DNA of 64,000 bases from Nonomuraea rhodomycinica (GCF_013363995.1 NZ_JABWGO010000001.1:1123212-1187211); one strand, 5' to 3'; positions 7,398 to 16,388 are shown, counted from the first letter of the stretch. The notes: generated by a model not told the origin, from the letters alone. Numbers and translations: made by a program.

Positions 7398-8549
7398 ATG
7401 CGTACTTTGATCCGTAACGCCAACGTGTTCGACGGCGAGCGCACCATCGCGCCGGCCGACGTGGTGCTGGAGGACGACCGGATCGCCTCGTTCGGCGCCG
7501 ACGCCGGCGCCGGCCTTCAGGCCGACGTCGAGGTCGACGGGACCGGCAGGACGCTGCTTCCGGGGCTGATCGACGCACACACGCACGTCTTCGACGGCAG
7601 CCTGGCCGAAGCCCTGCGGTACGGGGTCACCACCGAGCTCGACATGTTCTGCCTTCCGCAGACGCTGCCGCGGCAGCGGCGACTGGCCGCCGAGAACGAC
7701 GACGTCGCCGACTTCCGCAGCGCGGGCACCCTGGCCACCGCGCCCGGCGGACACCCCACGCAACTCCTCGCGGCCCTGGCCGGCACCGTCCTGGACGGCC
7801 TCGACGCGACGGCGATCGATTTCGTCGCCGATCCGGCGCAGGCGCCGGCCTTCGTGGCAGCCAGGCTGGCCGAAGGAGCCGACTACCTCAAGATCGTCAT
7901 CGACGACGGCGCGGTGCACGGCGCCGACCTTCCCGTGATGACGCCGAAGATCGCCGCCGCCCTCACCACGGCCGCGCACAAGGCGGGGCTGCAGGTGATC
8001 GCCCACGCGATCACCGCCGCCGAAGCGGCGATCGCGCTCGATGCCGGCGTGGACGGCCTGGCCCACGTGTGGACCGACCTGGCGCCGGACGACCCCGCCT
8101 CGCGGCTGCTGGCCGAAAGGGTTCGCGCCCAGGGGGTCTTCGTGGTCACCACGCTCGCCTACTTCGAGGCGATCACCGCCCAGCACGTCCAGACCGCCGA
8201 CTGCGCTCGGCCCGGCAGCTCCGCCAACGCCGCCGGCGCGGTGCGCGCCCTGCGGCACGCCGGCGCACCGCTGCTCGCCGGAACCGACGCCACTCCGTTC
8301 GCACCCGCCCACGGCGCCGGCATGCACCAGGAACTGCGCCTCCTCACCGAGGCCGGGCTCAGCCCGCAAGAAGCGCTCGCCGCGGCGACCAGCCTTCCCG
8401 CACACCACTTCGGCCTGTCCGACCGCGGCCGCATCGCCGCCGGTCTCCGCGCCGACCTGATTCTGGTCGAAGGTGATCCCACACAGGACATCGCCACCAT
8501 CGCCGCCATCACCGAGGTCTGGCGGCGCGGCGTCAGGCAGTCCCGCTGA
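7398..8549 (+). CDS. amidohydrolase family metal-dependent hydrolase
   Basis: 383 residues from ATG 7398 (AGGAG seven bases upstream). The N-terminal RNANVFDGERTIAPADVVLED segment is the composite beta-sandwich. Metal ligands are visible: DAHTH (HxH), a probable carboxylated lysine in ADYLKIVID, His in VIAHAIT and HVWTD, and the catalytic Asp in LAGTDATP. The C-terminal GRIAAGLRADLILVEGDP is typical of imidazolonepropionase- or prolidase-like amidohydrolases. It probably hydrolyses a C-N bond in a cyclic or amide substrate in the cytosol. It is the first gene of an operon with a membrane protein and a multicopper oxidase, driven by an ECF41-type promoter. The substrate is unknown. Confidence 0.88.
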   Translation: MRTLIRNANVFDGERTIAPADVVLEDDRIASFGADAGAGLQADVEVDGTGRTLLPGLIDAHTHVFDGSLAEALRYGVTTELDMFCLPQTLPRQRRLAAENDDVADFRSAGTLATAPGGHPTQLLAALAGTVLDGLDATAIDFVADPAQAPAFVAARLAEGADYLKIVIDDGAVHGADLPVMTPKIAAALTTAAHKAGLQVIAHAITAAEAAIALDAGVDGLAHVWTDLAPDDPASRLLAERVRAQGVFVVTTLAYFEAITAQHVQTADCARPGSSANAAGAVRALRHAGAPLLAGTDATPFAPAHGAGMHQELRLLTEAGLSPQEALAAATSLPAHHFGLSDRGRIAAGLRADLILVEGDPTQDIATIAAITEVWRRGVRQSR

Positions 8550-8581
8550 CCACCTCCCGTACCCGTCCTGGAGTGACCTTC

Positions 8582-8992
8582 ATGTTTGACTGGCACACCC
8601 GTGATCCACTACGGCTGATGCGCGTCACCACAGTTCTGCAATCGGCCGCCCTCCTCGCGCAGGCGGTGACGGCCGGTCTGCTGCTGGCCTCGGTGCCCGC
8701 CGGCCGGACGGCGCACGGCGTCCTGGCTGGAGTCGTCATCCTCGCCGTGCTGCTCAACCTCCTGGCCGCCGTCCTGGCCTGGCGGCCAGGCGGCGAATCC
8801 GCGCGGTTCATCCTCAGAAGTCTGCCCATGCTGGTGTTCGCCCTGGTGCAGACCGCCCTCGGCTACGCCCACGTGCGAGAGCTGCACGTGCCCATCGGCG
8901 TCCTGATGTTCGCCGCGAGCGTCCTGTTGCTGACGCAGGTGAGATCCGCGAAACCGGCGCGCCCCGCCGTCGGCTCCGGAGCCGTGTCGTGA
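8582..8992 (+). CDS. four-helix integral membrane protein
   Basis: 136 residues from ATG 8582; CTGGAG lies eight bases upstream, so the earlier in-frame GTG at 8573 is less likely. Four hydrophobic segments are visible: about 14-36, 42-61, 73-92 and 98-116. It resembles small uncharacterised actinobacterial membrane proteins without a catalytic motif. The stop overlaps the start of the multicopper oxidase gene in GTGA, so translation of the two is coupled. A role in anchoring or assisting the exported oxidase is possible but is only inference. Confidence 0.75.
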   Translation: MFDWHTRDPLRLMRVTTVLQSAALLAQAVTAGLLLASVPAGRTAHGVLAGVVILAVLLNLLAAVLAWRPGGESARFILRSLPMLVFALVQTALGYAHVRELHVPIGVLMFAASVLLLTQVRSAKPARPAVGSGAVS

Positions 8993-10488
8993 ACCTCACC
9001 CGGAGGCATGTGCTGCGGCTGCTCGGGGCGTCCGCCGTGGCGGTGCCGGCCACAGGACTGCTGGTGGCCGCCGGACGCGACCGGGTCGACACCGTCGGCC
9101 GGGTCGCCTTCACCAACCGGCTCCAGGCGCCACCGCTCGCCCCGTCGCGGCTGGACCCCACCGGGCGCCGGGTGTTCGACCTGGGAATCCGGGCGGGACG
9201 GCGTGAGTTCGTGCCCGGCCGTCCGTCACCCACCTGGGGCGTCAACGGCGACTACCTCGGCCCCACGCTGCGGGCACGGCGCGGTGAACGCGTGCTCGTC
9301 AACGTCGCCAACGGGGTGGACGAGACGACCACCCTGCACTGGCACGGCATGCACCTGCCGCCGGAGATGGACGGCGGCCCCTACCAACCGATCGCACCCG
9401 GTGCCACCTGGTCCCCCACCTGGACGATCGACCAGCCCGCCGCGTCCCTGTGGTACCACCCGCACCCCCACGGACGGACCGCCCGGCACCTCTACCGAGG
9501 ACTGGCGGGCATGTTCCTGATCGACGACGACACCGTTCCCGGTCTGCCGCACCGGTACGGGATCGATGACGTCCCGCTCATCGTGCAGGACCGGCGACTG
9601 GACGGCGGAAAGCTGAATCCGGACGAGCCGATGTCCGGCACCACCGGCTTCCTCGGCGATCGTCTGCTGGTCAACGGGGTCCTCGACCCCTACCTGGTGG
9701 TCACCACGACGAGGATCCGGCTGCGGCTGCTCAACGGCTCCAACGCACGCGTGTACAACTTCTCCTTCGCCGACGGACGCTCGTTCGCCCAGATCGCCTC
9801 CGACGGGGGCCTGCTGAGCGCTCCGCACGTCACCCACCACGTCCAGCTCGCCCCCGGCGAACGCGCCGAGATCGTGGTCACCCTCACACCGGGTGAGCGG
9901 ATCGTGCTGCGCAGCGCCTCCCCGGCCCGCGGGGCGGGCCTCGTCCAAGGCGACGGCGGCGACGACCGCTTCGACGTCCTGGAGCTGCGCGCGGCGCCGA
10001 ACCTGACCAGCTCGCCCGAACTGCCCGACCGCCTGGCGACCATACCGCCGCTGCCGGCGCACACGGCCGTCCGCACCCGGACCTTCGAACTCGCCGAACA
10101 CCACATCAACGGCAGGAAGATGGATCTCCGCCGGATCGACGCGCAGGTCGGCAAGGACACCACCGAGATCTGGGAGGTGCGCAGCGGCGACGGCACCCTG
10201 CACACCTTCCACGTGCACGACGTGCAGTTCCAGGTCCTGGCGGTCGACGACCGAAGGCCGCCTCCGGAACTGTCGGGCTGGAAGGACACCGTCCTGCTCC
10301 CGCCGGGGTCGCGGATGCGGCTCATCATGCGCTTCGCCGACTACGCCGACCCCCACCGGCCCTACATGTTCCACTGCCACATGCTGTACCACGAGGACGA
10401 GGGAATGATGGGCCAGTTCCTCGTCCTCGCCCCAGGTCAGGCCGCCGCACCGGCGCCCCTCCCTGGCGAACACCCGTCACATCACTGA
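8989..10488 (+). CDS. secreted multicopper oxidase (CueO/CotA-like)
   Basis: 499 residues beginning with a Tat-like signal (LTRRHVLRLLGASAVAVPATG), so the folded enzyme should be exported. All four copper-binding blocks are present: HWHGMH (about 117), HPHPHGRTARH (about 156), HTFHVHD (about 405), and HCHMLYHEDEGMMG (about 462-475), where the C-x-H pattern with a trailing Met defines the type 1 copper site. It oxidises a substrate (metal ions or phenols) while reducing O2 to water. The start overlaps the previous stop (GTGA). Together with the upstream copper ATPase and csoR it may serve copper tolerance, though its promoter belongs to the ECF41 circuit. Confidence 0.93.
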   Translation: MNLTRRHVLRLLGASAVAVPATGLLVAAGRDRVDTVGRVAFTNRLQAPPLAPSRLDPTGRRVFDLGIRAGRREFVPGRPSPTWGVNGDYLGPTLRARRGERVLVNVANGVDETTTLHWHGMHLPPEMDGGPYQPIAPGATWSPTWTIDQPAASLWYHPHPHGRTARHLYRGLAGMFLIDDDTVPGLPHRYGIDDVPLIVQDRRLDGGKLNPDEPMSGTTGFLGDRLLVNGVLDPYLVVTTTRIRLRLLNGSNARVYNFSFADGRSFAQIASDGGLLSAPHVTHHVQLAPGERAEIVVTLTPGERIVLRSASPARGAGLVQGDGGDDRFDVLELRAAPNLTSSPELPDRLATIPPLPAHTAVRTRTFELAEHHINGRKMDLRRIDAQVGKDTTEIWEVRSGDGTLHTFHVHDVQFQVLAVDDRRPPPELSGWKDTVLLPPGSRMRLIMRFADYADPHRPYMFHCHMLYHEDEGMMGQFLVLAPGQAAAPAPLPGEHPSHH

Positions 10489-10551
10489 GTGGGTGATGGA
10501 GGGTGTCTCCGGACCCACTCTTGCGAAGTTGATCCGGTAGTTGCACCCCGC

Positions 10552-10579
10552 GGACCGCCTTCCCCCGGGAAGGCGGTCC
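10552..10579. terminator. strong hairpin terminator of the oxidase operon
   Basis: GGACCGCCTTCCC-CC-GGGAAGGCGGTCC is a perfect 13-bp inverted repeat 64 bp after the oxidase stop. No T-run follows. Confidence 0.75.
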
Positions 10580-10887
10580 TGCCACTTCCTCGGCCGGCCG
10601 GCCGACCACGCCTGCGGCGATCCGGACGCTCCCGCCCAGCACCCCGTCAAGCCGAGTGCGCGGGCGCGATCAAGTGCAATTTCACCAGCGTCATGCCGCA
10701 CAGCCACACCGGTCCAAGCGCCGGCATGTGTGACGTATCCCACCGCCATCCCTGGGCTCGCCACCATCCCCGCCTTCGATTGGGACAGCTCCAAAAGAGC
10801 GTCGCGGACTTTCCCAAAACTTTACGAATCGGACAGATCGGACGTTAACGGTATGGTCTCGACCCTTGACCTGCTCCCGAAGGCATA

Positions 10888-10901
10888 TGTGAAATATCAC
10901 A
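10888..10901. promoter_or_regulatory. TGTGA/TCACA palindrome before the liv operon
   Basis: TGTGA-AATA-TCACA lies 25 bp before the first liv gene, just after a possible -35 (TTGACC at 10865-10870). The arms match CRP/FNR-family half sites, but the spacer is four rather than six bases. The remainder of 10580-10887 shows no gene I can support. AGGAGAG precedes the liv ATG at 10926. Confidence 0.4.
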
Positions 10902-10925
10902 CATCACCCACTCGAGGAGAGTTTC

Positions 10926-12068
10926 ATGCGTAAGACGCACATCCTCTCCCTGGCCGCGACCGCGATGATGCTGGCGGGTTGTGGACAGGGTCTCCTTGGC
11001 AATGGGGGCGGCGCCCAGGACGAGGCCAAGGGCCCCATCCGCCTTGGCATGCTCGTCCCGCAGTCAGGCAGCGAGGCCGCGATCGGCCCCTACATGACGA
11101 ACGCGGCCCAGCTGGCCATCGACGAGATCAACGCCAAGGGCGGCGTCCTCGGCAGGCAGCTCCAGCTCAAGGCCGCTGACGACGCCTGCGACGCCCAGAC
11201 GGCCGTCGCGGCCGCGAACAAGGTGGTCACCGAGGGCGTCGAGGTGTCCATCGGCGGATACTGCTCCGGCGCCACGCTGCCCACGCTGCCGGTGTTCGGC
11301 AAGGCGAACATTCCGATGATCATCCCTGCGGCCAACTCGCAGGAACTGGTCGACCAGAAGCTGAAGCACGTCTTCCTGATCAACGGCACCGGCACCCAGC
11401 AGGCCGAGGCGGCCAGCAAGTGGATCGCCAAGCAGGGCGCCACCAGGGTCGCGCTCATGCACGACAACACCAGCTACTCCAAGGACATCGCGGTCCGCAC
11501 CCAGCCGATGCTGGGCGACAAGGCCGTCATCACCGAGGCCGTCACCCCCAAGGAGAGCGACTACAGCGCCAACATCCACAACGTCCTGCAGAAGAAGCCC
11601 GACTTCGTCTACTGGACGGGCTACTTCCAGGAGGGCGGCCTGATCATCAGGCAGCTGCGCCAGGCAGGGTTCAAGGGCTCGATCATGGTCGGCGACGGCT
11701 CGGTCTCCGCCAAGCTCGGTGAGATCGCCGGGCCCGAGGTCGACGGCGTCTTCGCCACCATGACGCCGATCCCCGACACGCTGCCCGACGCCAAGGGCTG
11801 GATCGACTCCTACACCAAGAAGTTCGGCTCGGCTCCCGGCCCGTACTCCAACCAGGCCTACGATGCCGTGCGGCTCGCGGCCGAGGCGATCACCAAGGCG
11901 GGCTCCACCGACGGCGCCAAGGTCATCTCGGCGCTGGAGGGGATCAACGGCTTCGCGATGTTCTCCGGCCCGTTGAAGTTCACCCCCGAGCACACGCTTT
12001 CCGCCGGAGGCTTCCAGATCCTGGTGTGGAAGGACGGCAAGTTCGCCCTGCAGGACGCCCTGTCATGA
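10926..12068 (+). CDS. livK: branched-chain amino acid ABC transporter substrate-binding lipoprotein
   Basis: 380 residues with a lipoprotein signal peptide; the lipobox LAGC places the acylated cysteine at 19. The mature part is a Leu/Ile/Val-binding type periplasmic fold (IRLGMLVPQSGSEAAIGPYM near the start, INAKGGVLGRQLQL, GGYCSGATLP). It captures the amino acid outside the membrane and delivers it to the LivH/LivM channel. GAGGAGAG gives a strong ribosome site. It is the first of five genes; its stop overlaps the livH start in ATGA. The ligand may be a branched-chain or related amino acid; the sequence does not settle which. Confidence 0.93.
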   Translation: MRKTHILSLAATAMMLAGCGQGLLGNGGGAQDEAKGPIRLGMLVPQSGSEAAIGPYMTNAAQLAIDEINAKGGVLGRQLQLKAADDACDAQTAVAAANKVVTEGVEVSIGGYCSGATLPTLPVFGKANIPMIIPAANSQELVDQKLKHVFLINGTGTQQAEAASKWIAKQGATRVALMHDNTSYSKDIAVRTQPMLGDKAVITEAVTPKESDYSANIHNVLQKKPDFVYWTGYFQEGGLIIRQLRQAGFKGSIMVGDGSVSAKLGEIAGPEVDGVFATMTPIPDTLPDAKGWIDSYTKKFGSAPGPYSNQAYDAVRLAAEAITKAGSTDGAKVISALEGINGFAMFSGPLKFTPEHTLSAGGFQILVWKDGKFALQDALS

Positions 12069-12958
12069 CCCAGCTCGTCTGGAACGGCCTGTTCGTCGGC
12101 TCGTTCTACGCTCTGGTGGCGCTGGGCTACAGCATGGTCTACGGCATCATCAAGCTGCTCAACTTCGCTCATGGCGATCTCTACATGCTCGGCGCCTTCA
12201 GCGGCTTCGCCGTTCTGTCGGCGCTGGGCGGGGTCGCCACCGCGATGACGCTGCCCGTGCTGCTGGCCGTCCTGCTGATGACCATGGTGAGCACCGGCCT
12301 GGCGGGCGTGGTCCTGGAGCGGGTGGCCTACCGCCCGCTGCGCGGCGCGCCCCGCCTGTCGCTGCTCATCACGGCCGTCGGCGCGTCCTTCGCCATCGAG
12401 TACGGCATGCGCATCGTCGCCGGCCCGGACCCCCAGGTCTACCCCGTACGGCTCAGCGGCACCGCGATCGAGGTGTTCGGCGCCTGGTTCACCCTGCAGC
12501 AGCTCGTGCTCATCGGCGTCGCCGTCGTCCTCATGGTCGGTCTCAACCTCCTGGTCACCAGGACCCGCGAGGGCAGGGCCATGCGCGCGATCGCCCTGGA
12601 CCCGCGCACCAGCTCGCTGATGGGCATCGACGTCAACGCCGTCATCTCCAGGACCTTCTTCATCGGCTCCGCGCTGGCCGGCGCCGCGGGCGTGATGGCC
12701 GGCGCCTACTACGGGAAGATCGACTTCCTGATGGGCTTCCTCATCGGGCTGAAGGCCTTCACCGCGGCGGTCATCGGCGGCATCGGCAACATCTCCGGCA
12801 CCATGCTCGGCGGCCTTGTGCTCGGCCTGCTGGAGTCGTTCGGCACCTACTGGCTCGGCGGCGAGTGGCGGGACGTGTTCGCCTTCGGCGTGCTGATCCT
12901 CTTCCTGACCGTGAGACCGACGGGTCTGCTCGGCGAGCGCGTGACGGAGCGGGTGTGA
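12065..12958 (+). CDS. livH: branched-chain amino acid ABC transporter permease LivH
   Basis: 297 residues starting at ATG 12065, overlapping the previous stop by four bases. It has about eight hydrophobic segments, opens with the family signature NGLFVGSFYALVALGYSMVYG and IKLLNFAHGDLYMLGAF, and contains the cytoplasmic EAA-like loop and the GGIGNISGTMLGGLVLGLLE end block typical of LivH. It forms half of the membrane channel with LivM. It overlaps the following gene in GTGTGA, consistent with translational coupling through the operon. Confidence 0.93.
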   Translation: MTQLVWNGLFVGSFYALVALGYSMVYGIIKLLNFAHGDLYMLGAFSGFAVLSALGGVATAMTLPVLLAVLLMTMVSTGLAGVVLERVAYRPLRGAPRLSLLITAVGASFAIEYGMRIVAGPDPQVYPVRLSGTAIEVFGAWFTLQQLVLIGVAVVLMVGLNLLVTRTREGRAMRAIALDPRTSSLMGIDVNAVISRTFFIGSALAGAAGVMAGAYYGKIDFLMGFLIGLKAFTAAVIGGIGNISGTMLGGLVLGLLESFGTYWLGGEWRDVFAFGVLILFLTVRPTGLLGERVTERV

Positions 12959-13932
12959 ACGAGACCAAAGCCCCCGAAGCCCCTCGCAAGCTCGGCGCCA
13001 AAGCTCCTCGGACCCGGCTGTCCAAGCTGTTCGACAACCGCTGGGCCGGCCTGGCGGGACTGCTGATCGCGCTGCTCGCACCGTTCGTGAACGCCAGCAA
13101 CTACGCACTGTCCATCATGACCAGCGCGGCGATCTTCGCGATGCTCGCCTCGGGCCTGAACATCGTGGTCGGCTACACCGGCCTGCTCGACCTGGGCTAC
13201 GCGGCCTTCTTCGCGGTCGGCGCCTACACCAGCGGCGTCCTGGCGACCCGCTTCGATCTGCCGCTGCTGGTCACCGTGCCCGCCGTCATCGTGGTCACGG
13301 TCATCGCCGGGATCATCATCGGTGCGCCGACACTGCGGCTGCGCAGCGACTACCTGGCCATCGTGACGCTGGGCTTCGGCGAGATCATCCGCATCACCGC
13401 CAACAACCTGCCCGTCACGGGCGGCCCCTCCGGCATCTACGGCATCCCGAGCCTGACCGACAGCCCGGTGACCTTCTACTACGTCACCGTGGTGATCGTC
13501 GCGGTCGCGATCATCGGCGCCTCGCGCCTGGGCCGGTCGCGACTGGGCAGGGCGATGCGCTTCGTGCGCGAGGACGAGGACGCCGCCGAGGCGACAGGCG
13601 TGCACACCTACCGGGTCAAGCTGGCCGCCTACATCGCGGGCGCGGTCTGGGGCGGCCTCGCGGGCGTGCTGTTCGCCGGCCACCTGTCGGCGATCTCGCC
13701 CAACAGCTTCACCTTCCTGCAGTCGGCCCTCGTCCTGATGGCCGTGGTCCTCGGCGGCATGGGCTCGGTGCCCGGCGTCGTGCTCGGCGCGATCGTCATC
13801 AGCCTGCTGCCCGAACTGCTGCGCGGCGTGGCCGACTACCGGTACTTCGTCTTCGGCGTGCTGCTGATCATCGTGATGCTCGTCCGGCCGCAGGGGCTGT
13901 GGCCCGCTCGATCGAAGGAGGCCCTCAAGTGA
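12955..13932 (+). CDS. livM: branched-chain amino acid ABC transporter permease LivM
   Basis: 325 residues from GTG 12955, which overlaps the livH stop. After a basic cytoplasmic N-terminus of about 40 residues, the LivM signature GYTGLLDLGYAAFFAVGAYT appears, followed by several helices and the GGMGSVPGVVLGAIVISLLPELL block. It pairs with LivH to form the transport channel. A GTGA overlap joins it to livG. The longer in-frame extension upstream is excluded because it would lie inside livH. Confidence 0.93.
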   Translation: MNETKAPEAPRKLGAKAPRTRLSKLFDNRWAGLAGLLIALLAPFVNASNYALSIMTSAAIFAMLASGLNIVVGYTGLLDLGYAAFFAVGAYTSGVLATRFDLPLLVTVPAVIVVTVIAGIIIGAPTLRLRSDYLAIVTLGFGEIIRITANNLPVTGGPSGIYGIPSLTDSPVTFYYVTVVIVAVAIIGASRLGRSRLGRAMRFVREDEDAAEATGVHTYRVKLAAYIAGAVWGGLAGVLFAGHLSAISPNSFTFLQSALVLMAVVLGGMGSVPGVVLGAIVISLLPELLRGVADYRYFVFGVLLIIVMLVRPQGLWPARSKEALK

Positions 13933-14696
13933 CGCTCCTGGAGGTGAGCGAGCTCCGCCTGGCCTTCGGCGGGCTGGTGGCCATCGACGGCCTCAGCTTC
14001 TCGGTGGGCGAGGCTGAGATCGTCTCGGTCATCGGCCCGAACGGCGCGGGCAAGACCTCCGCCTTCAACTGCGTGACCGGCTTCTACCGGCCCACGGGCG
14101 GCACCATCGCCTTCGACGGTCAGTCGCTGCTCGGCAAGCGGCCCTCGGCCGTGGCGGCGGCCGGCATCAGCCGGACGTTCCAGAACCTGCGGCTCTTCGG
14201 CGAGCTGTCCGTGCTGGACAACGTCCGCGCGGGCAGCCACCTGCGGCTGAAGCAGAGCGTCTTCGACGCGCTCCTGCACACCCCGCGCTACCGCCGCACC
14301 GAGCGCGCATGCACCGCCGAGGCCAACCACTGGCTGGACTTCGTCGGCCTGCGCGGCGACCGCTACTCCGAGGCCCGCAACCTGCCGTACGGTGAGCAGC
14401 GCCGCGTGGAGATCGCCCGCGCGCTGGCCCGCGAGCCGCGCCTGCTCCTGCTCGACGAGCCCGCCGCGGGGCTCAACCACGCGGAGAAGACCGAGATGCT
14501 CGACCTGATCAGGCGCATCCGCGACCTCGGCATCGCGATCGTGCTGATCGAGCATGACATGGGGCTGGTCATGCAGGTCTCCGAACGCATCGTGGTCCTC
14601 AACTTCGGCAAGGAGATCGCCGACGGCCGCCCCGAAGAGGTGCGCCGCGACCCCGCCGTCATCGAGGCCTACCTGGGGAGCGATACCCATGCTTGA
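13929..14696 (+). CDS. livG: branched-chain amino acid ABC transporter ATP-binding protein LivG
   Basis: 255 residues. Walker A is GPNGAGKTS near residue 38, the ISRTFQNLRLF segment includes the Q-loop, and Walker B with its catalytic Glu is in LLLLDEPAAGLNH. A degenerate signature (YGEQRRVEIARAL) replaces LSGGQ, which is usual for LivG. The H-loop is in VLIEHDM. It hydrolyses ATP to power transport. The GTG start overlaps the livM stop. The C-terminus reads VIEAYLGSD, also typical. Confidence 0.93.
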   Translation: MTLLEVSELRLAFGGLVAIDGLSFSVGEAEIVSVIGPNGAGKTSAFNCVTGFYRPTGGTIAFDGQSLLGKRPSAVAAAGISRTFQNLRLFGELSVLDNVRAGSHLRLKQSVFDALLHTPRYRRTERACTAEANHWLDFVGLRGDRYSEARNLPYGEQRRVEIARALAREPRLLLLDEPAAGLNHAEKTEMLDLIRRIRDLGIAIVLIEHDMGLVMQVSERIVVLNFGKEIADGRPEEVRRDPAVIEAYLGSDTHA

Positions 14697-15396
14697 GATC
14701 AGTGACCTCGACGTCCACTACGACGGCGTGCACGCGCTGCGCGGCCTGTCGCTGACCATCGCCGCCCACGAGATCGTCGCTCTGCTCGGCAACAACGGCG
14801 CGGGCAAGACGACGACGCTGTCGGCGATCTCGGGCCTGGTACGGCCCAGCGGCGGCAAGGTCGTCTTCGAGGACAAGGACATCACCGGCCTCGCCGCGCA
14901 CAAGATCACCAGCTGCGGGCTCGTCCACTGCCCCGAGGGCCGCAGGATCTTCAGCACGTTGACCGTGCACGACAACCTGCTGCTCGGCGGCTACCTCGTG
15001 CGCGACCAGGCGGAGGTCAGGAAGCGCATCGACCGCGTGTACGACCTGCTGCCGCGCCTGGCGGAGCGCCGCGCCCAGCAGGGCGGCACGCTGTCCGGCG
15101 GCGAGCAGCAGATGCTCGCCATCGGCCGTGCGCTGGTGACGGGCCCTCGCCTGCTGCTGCTCGACGAGCCGTCGATGGGCCTGGCGCCCCTGGTCGTCGC
15201 CCAGGTGATGGAGCTGATCGCCGACATCAACGCCTCGGGCACCGCCGTGCTGCTGGTGGAGCAGAACGCCTCCGCCGCGCTGAAGATCGCCCATCGGGGT
15301 TACGTGCTGGAGAGCGGCCAGGGCACCCTGTCGGGCACCGCTGACGCGCTGCGCTCCGACCCCCGTGTGGTCGAGGCCTACCTCGGAGGGGCATGA
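14689..15396 (+). CDS. livF: branched-chain amino acid ABC transporter ATP-binding protein LivF
   Basis: 235 residues from ATG 14689, eight bases before the livG stop ends. Walker A GNNGAGKTT, signature LSGGEQQMLAIGRAL, Walker B LLLLDEPSMGL and the H-loop LLVEQNA are all intact; the HCPEGRRIFSTLTV block is characteristic of LivF. It forms the ATPase heterodimer with LivG. This is the last liv gene; its 3' end overlaps a gene on the other strand by about 19 bp. Confidence 0.93.
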   Translation: MLEISDLDVHYDGVHALRGLSLTIAAHEIVALLGNNGAGKTTTLSAISGLVRPSGGKVVFEDKDITGLAAHKITSCGLVHCPEGRRIFSTLTVHDNLLLGGYLVRDQAEVRKRIDRVYDLLPRLAERRAQQGGTLSGGEQQMLAIGRALVTGPRLLLLDEPSMGLAPLVVAQVMELIADINASGTAVLLVEQNASAALKIAHRGYVLESGQGTLSGTADALRSDPRVVEAYLGGA

Positions 15397-15770
15397 TCCG
15401 AACGGCGACTGTCACACCGGCGGCGAGTCGTGCGGAATCGTCGCCGGCGGGACAGGACCGGCGCGGAAGCCCCCTCCGAAAGCAGCCCCACCTCCCTGAG
15501 CCCCTCCTCGTATCCGCCCTCCGTGCAGGTCCAGAATCGCTCGGCGGCATCGACGACCACCAGCCGCCGGCCTGTGGTCCAGGCTGCGATCATGTCCAGC
15601 AAGGCGCGCCCCTCGGCCGCCCAGATCTCCGGTGAGCCCAGCGCGATCACCGCGGCCACTTCCCGCTCCAGCAGCCGCGCCTTGGCCGTGCGTTCCGCGG
15701 CGCCCAGCCCGTTCACCGCATCCACGATCAGCAGGCCCTGACGCAGGGTGAGCGGCGGCATCGTGGTCAT
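15378..15770 (-). CDS. hypothetical protein coupled to a TetR gene
   Basis: 130 residues. The ATG at 15770 overlaps the TetR stop (ATGA), so it is translated with that regulator. The first 95 residues look like a compact alpha/beta protein (RQGLLIVDAVNGLG, VAAVIALGSPEIWAAEGRALLDM, RRLVVVDAAERFWTC); the last 30 are Arg-rich and may be low-value sequence running into the livF 3' end. I recognise no family. The position suggests a function tied to the TetR/desaturase/MFS group. It may be shorter in reality. Confidence 0.5.
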   Translation of the reverse strand: MTTMPPLTLRQGLLIVDAVNGLGAAERTAKARLLEREVAAVIALGSPEIWAAEGRALLDMIAAWTTGRRLVVVDAAERFWTCTEGGYEEGLREVGLLSEGASAPVLSRRRRFRTTRRRCDSRRSDHAPPR

Positions 15771-16312
15771 CCGCCGGCGCCGACCCGTACGGCACGCAGC
15801 GCCTCCGTCAGCGTTTCAGCGGTGGGGGCGCGGTCGGGATCGATGAGGTGCTGCAGGACGAGCCCCGTCAGCAGAGTCAGGCACAAGGCCCCGATCGCCC
15901 GCCGCGTGGCTTGCGGCAACGCCGCCTCGGCCAGCCAGTGAGACAGCTCCAGGCGGGCGGTCTCCTGCGCGTCGGCCAGTGCCTGCCGCAGCTGTGGCCG
16001 GCGCTCGGCCTGGGCGAAGACCTCGATGCCGGCCACGAAGACGGGGCGGTGCAGGTCGAGCAGCTCGATCGCCCGCTGCCACACGGACTCCGGCACGTCC
16101 TCCACCAGGGCTTGGCGCAGCTTGTCGGCCCAATCGGCGGTCGCCTCGATCATGGCCTCGACCAGCAGAGCGTCCTTCGAGCCGAAGTGGTAACCGATGG
16201 ATGCCAGGTTGGCGCCACTGGCCCTGGCGATGTCGCGTGCCGTGGTGTGGGCGTAGCCGCGTTCCTGCAGGCAGCGTTTGGCGCCTTCGATCAGCTTGTC
16301 TCGCTCCTTCAT
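15767..16312 (-). CDS. TetR-family transcriptional regulator
   Basis: 181 residues. The N-terminal HTH (residues 5-50, with TTARDIARASGANLASIGYHFGSKDALL) is the standard TetR fold; the rest is a helical ligand-binding and dimer domain. It is divergent from the desaturase gene over about 76 bp. That spacer contains ACGATCGT (16356-16363) flanked by AAAC/TTTG-rich sequence, a probable operator. It likely represses the desaturase/MFS pair and responds to a lipophilic compound. It is similar in style to the TetR at 18937-19473, which encloses the same gene pair from the other side. Confidence 0.9.
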   Translation of the reverse strand: MKERDKLIEGAKRCLQERGYAHTTARDIARASGANLASIGYHFGSKDALLVEAMIEATADWADKLRQALVEDVPESVWQRAIELLDLHRPVFVAGIEVFAQAERRPQLRQALADAQETARLELSHWLAEAALPQATRRAIGALCLTLLTGLVLQHLIDPDRAPTAETLTEALRAVRVGAGG

Positions 16313-16388
16313 GCGGTCACTCTATCCAAACAAGCGTCACAAACAAGTGTTTTGTACGATCGTGCCAAACGTGTGTATGTTCGGCGGC

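Noticed and set aside
10477..10794. Open frame on the minus strand in the oxidase-liv spacer (MAVGYVTHAGAWTGVAVRH...).
   Set aside because: It runs across the perfect hairpin at 10552-10579, has no ribosome site and shows no family motif; more likely non-coding.
16341..16376. ACAAACAAGTGTTTTGT as a TetR operator of the desaturase promoter.
   Set aside because: Only the outer five bases pair; the nearby ACGATCGT is cleaner, so no firm operator is claimed.
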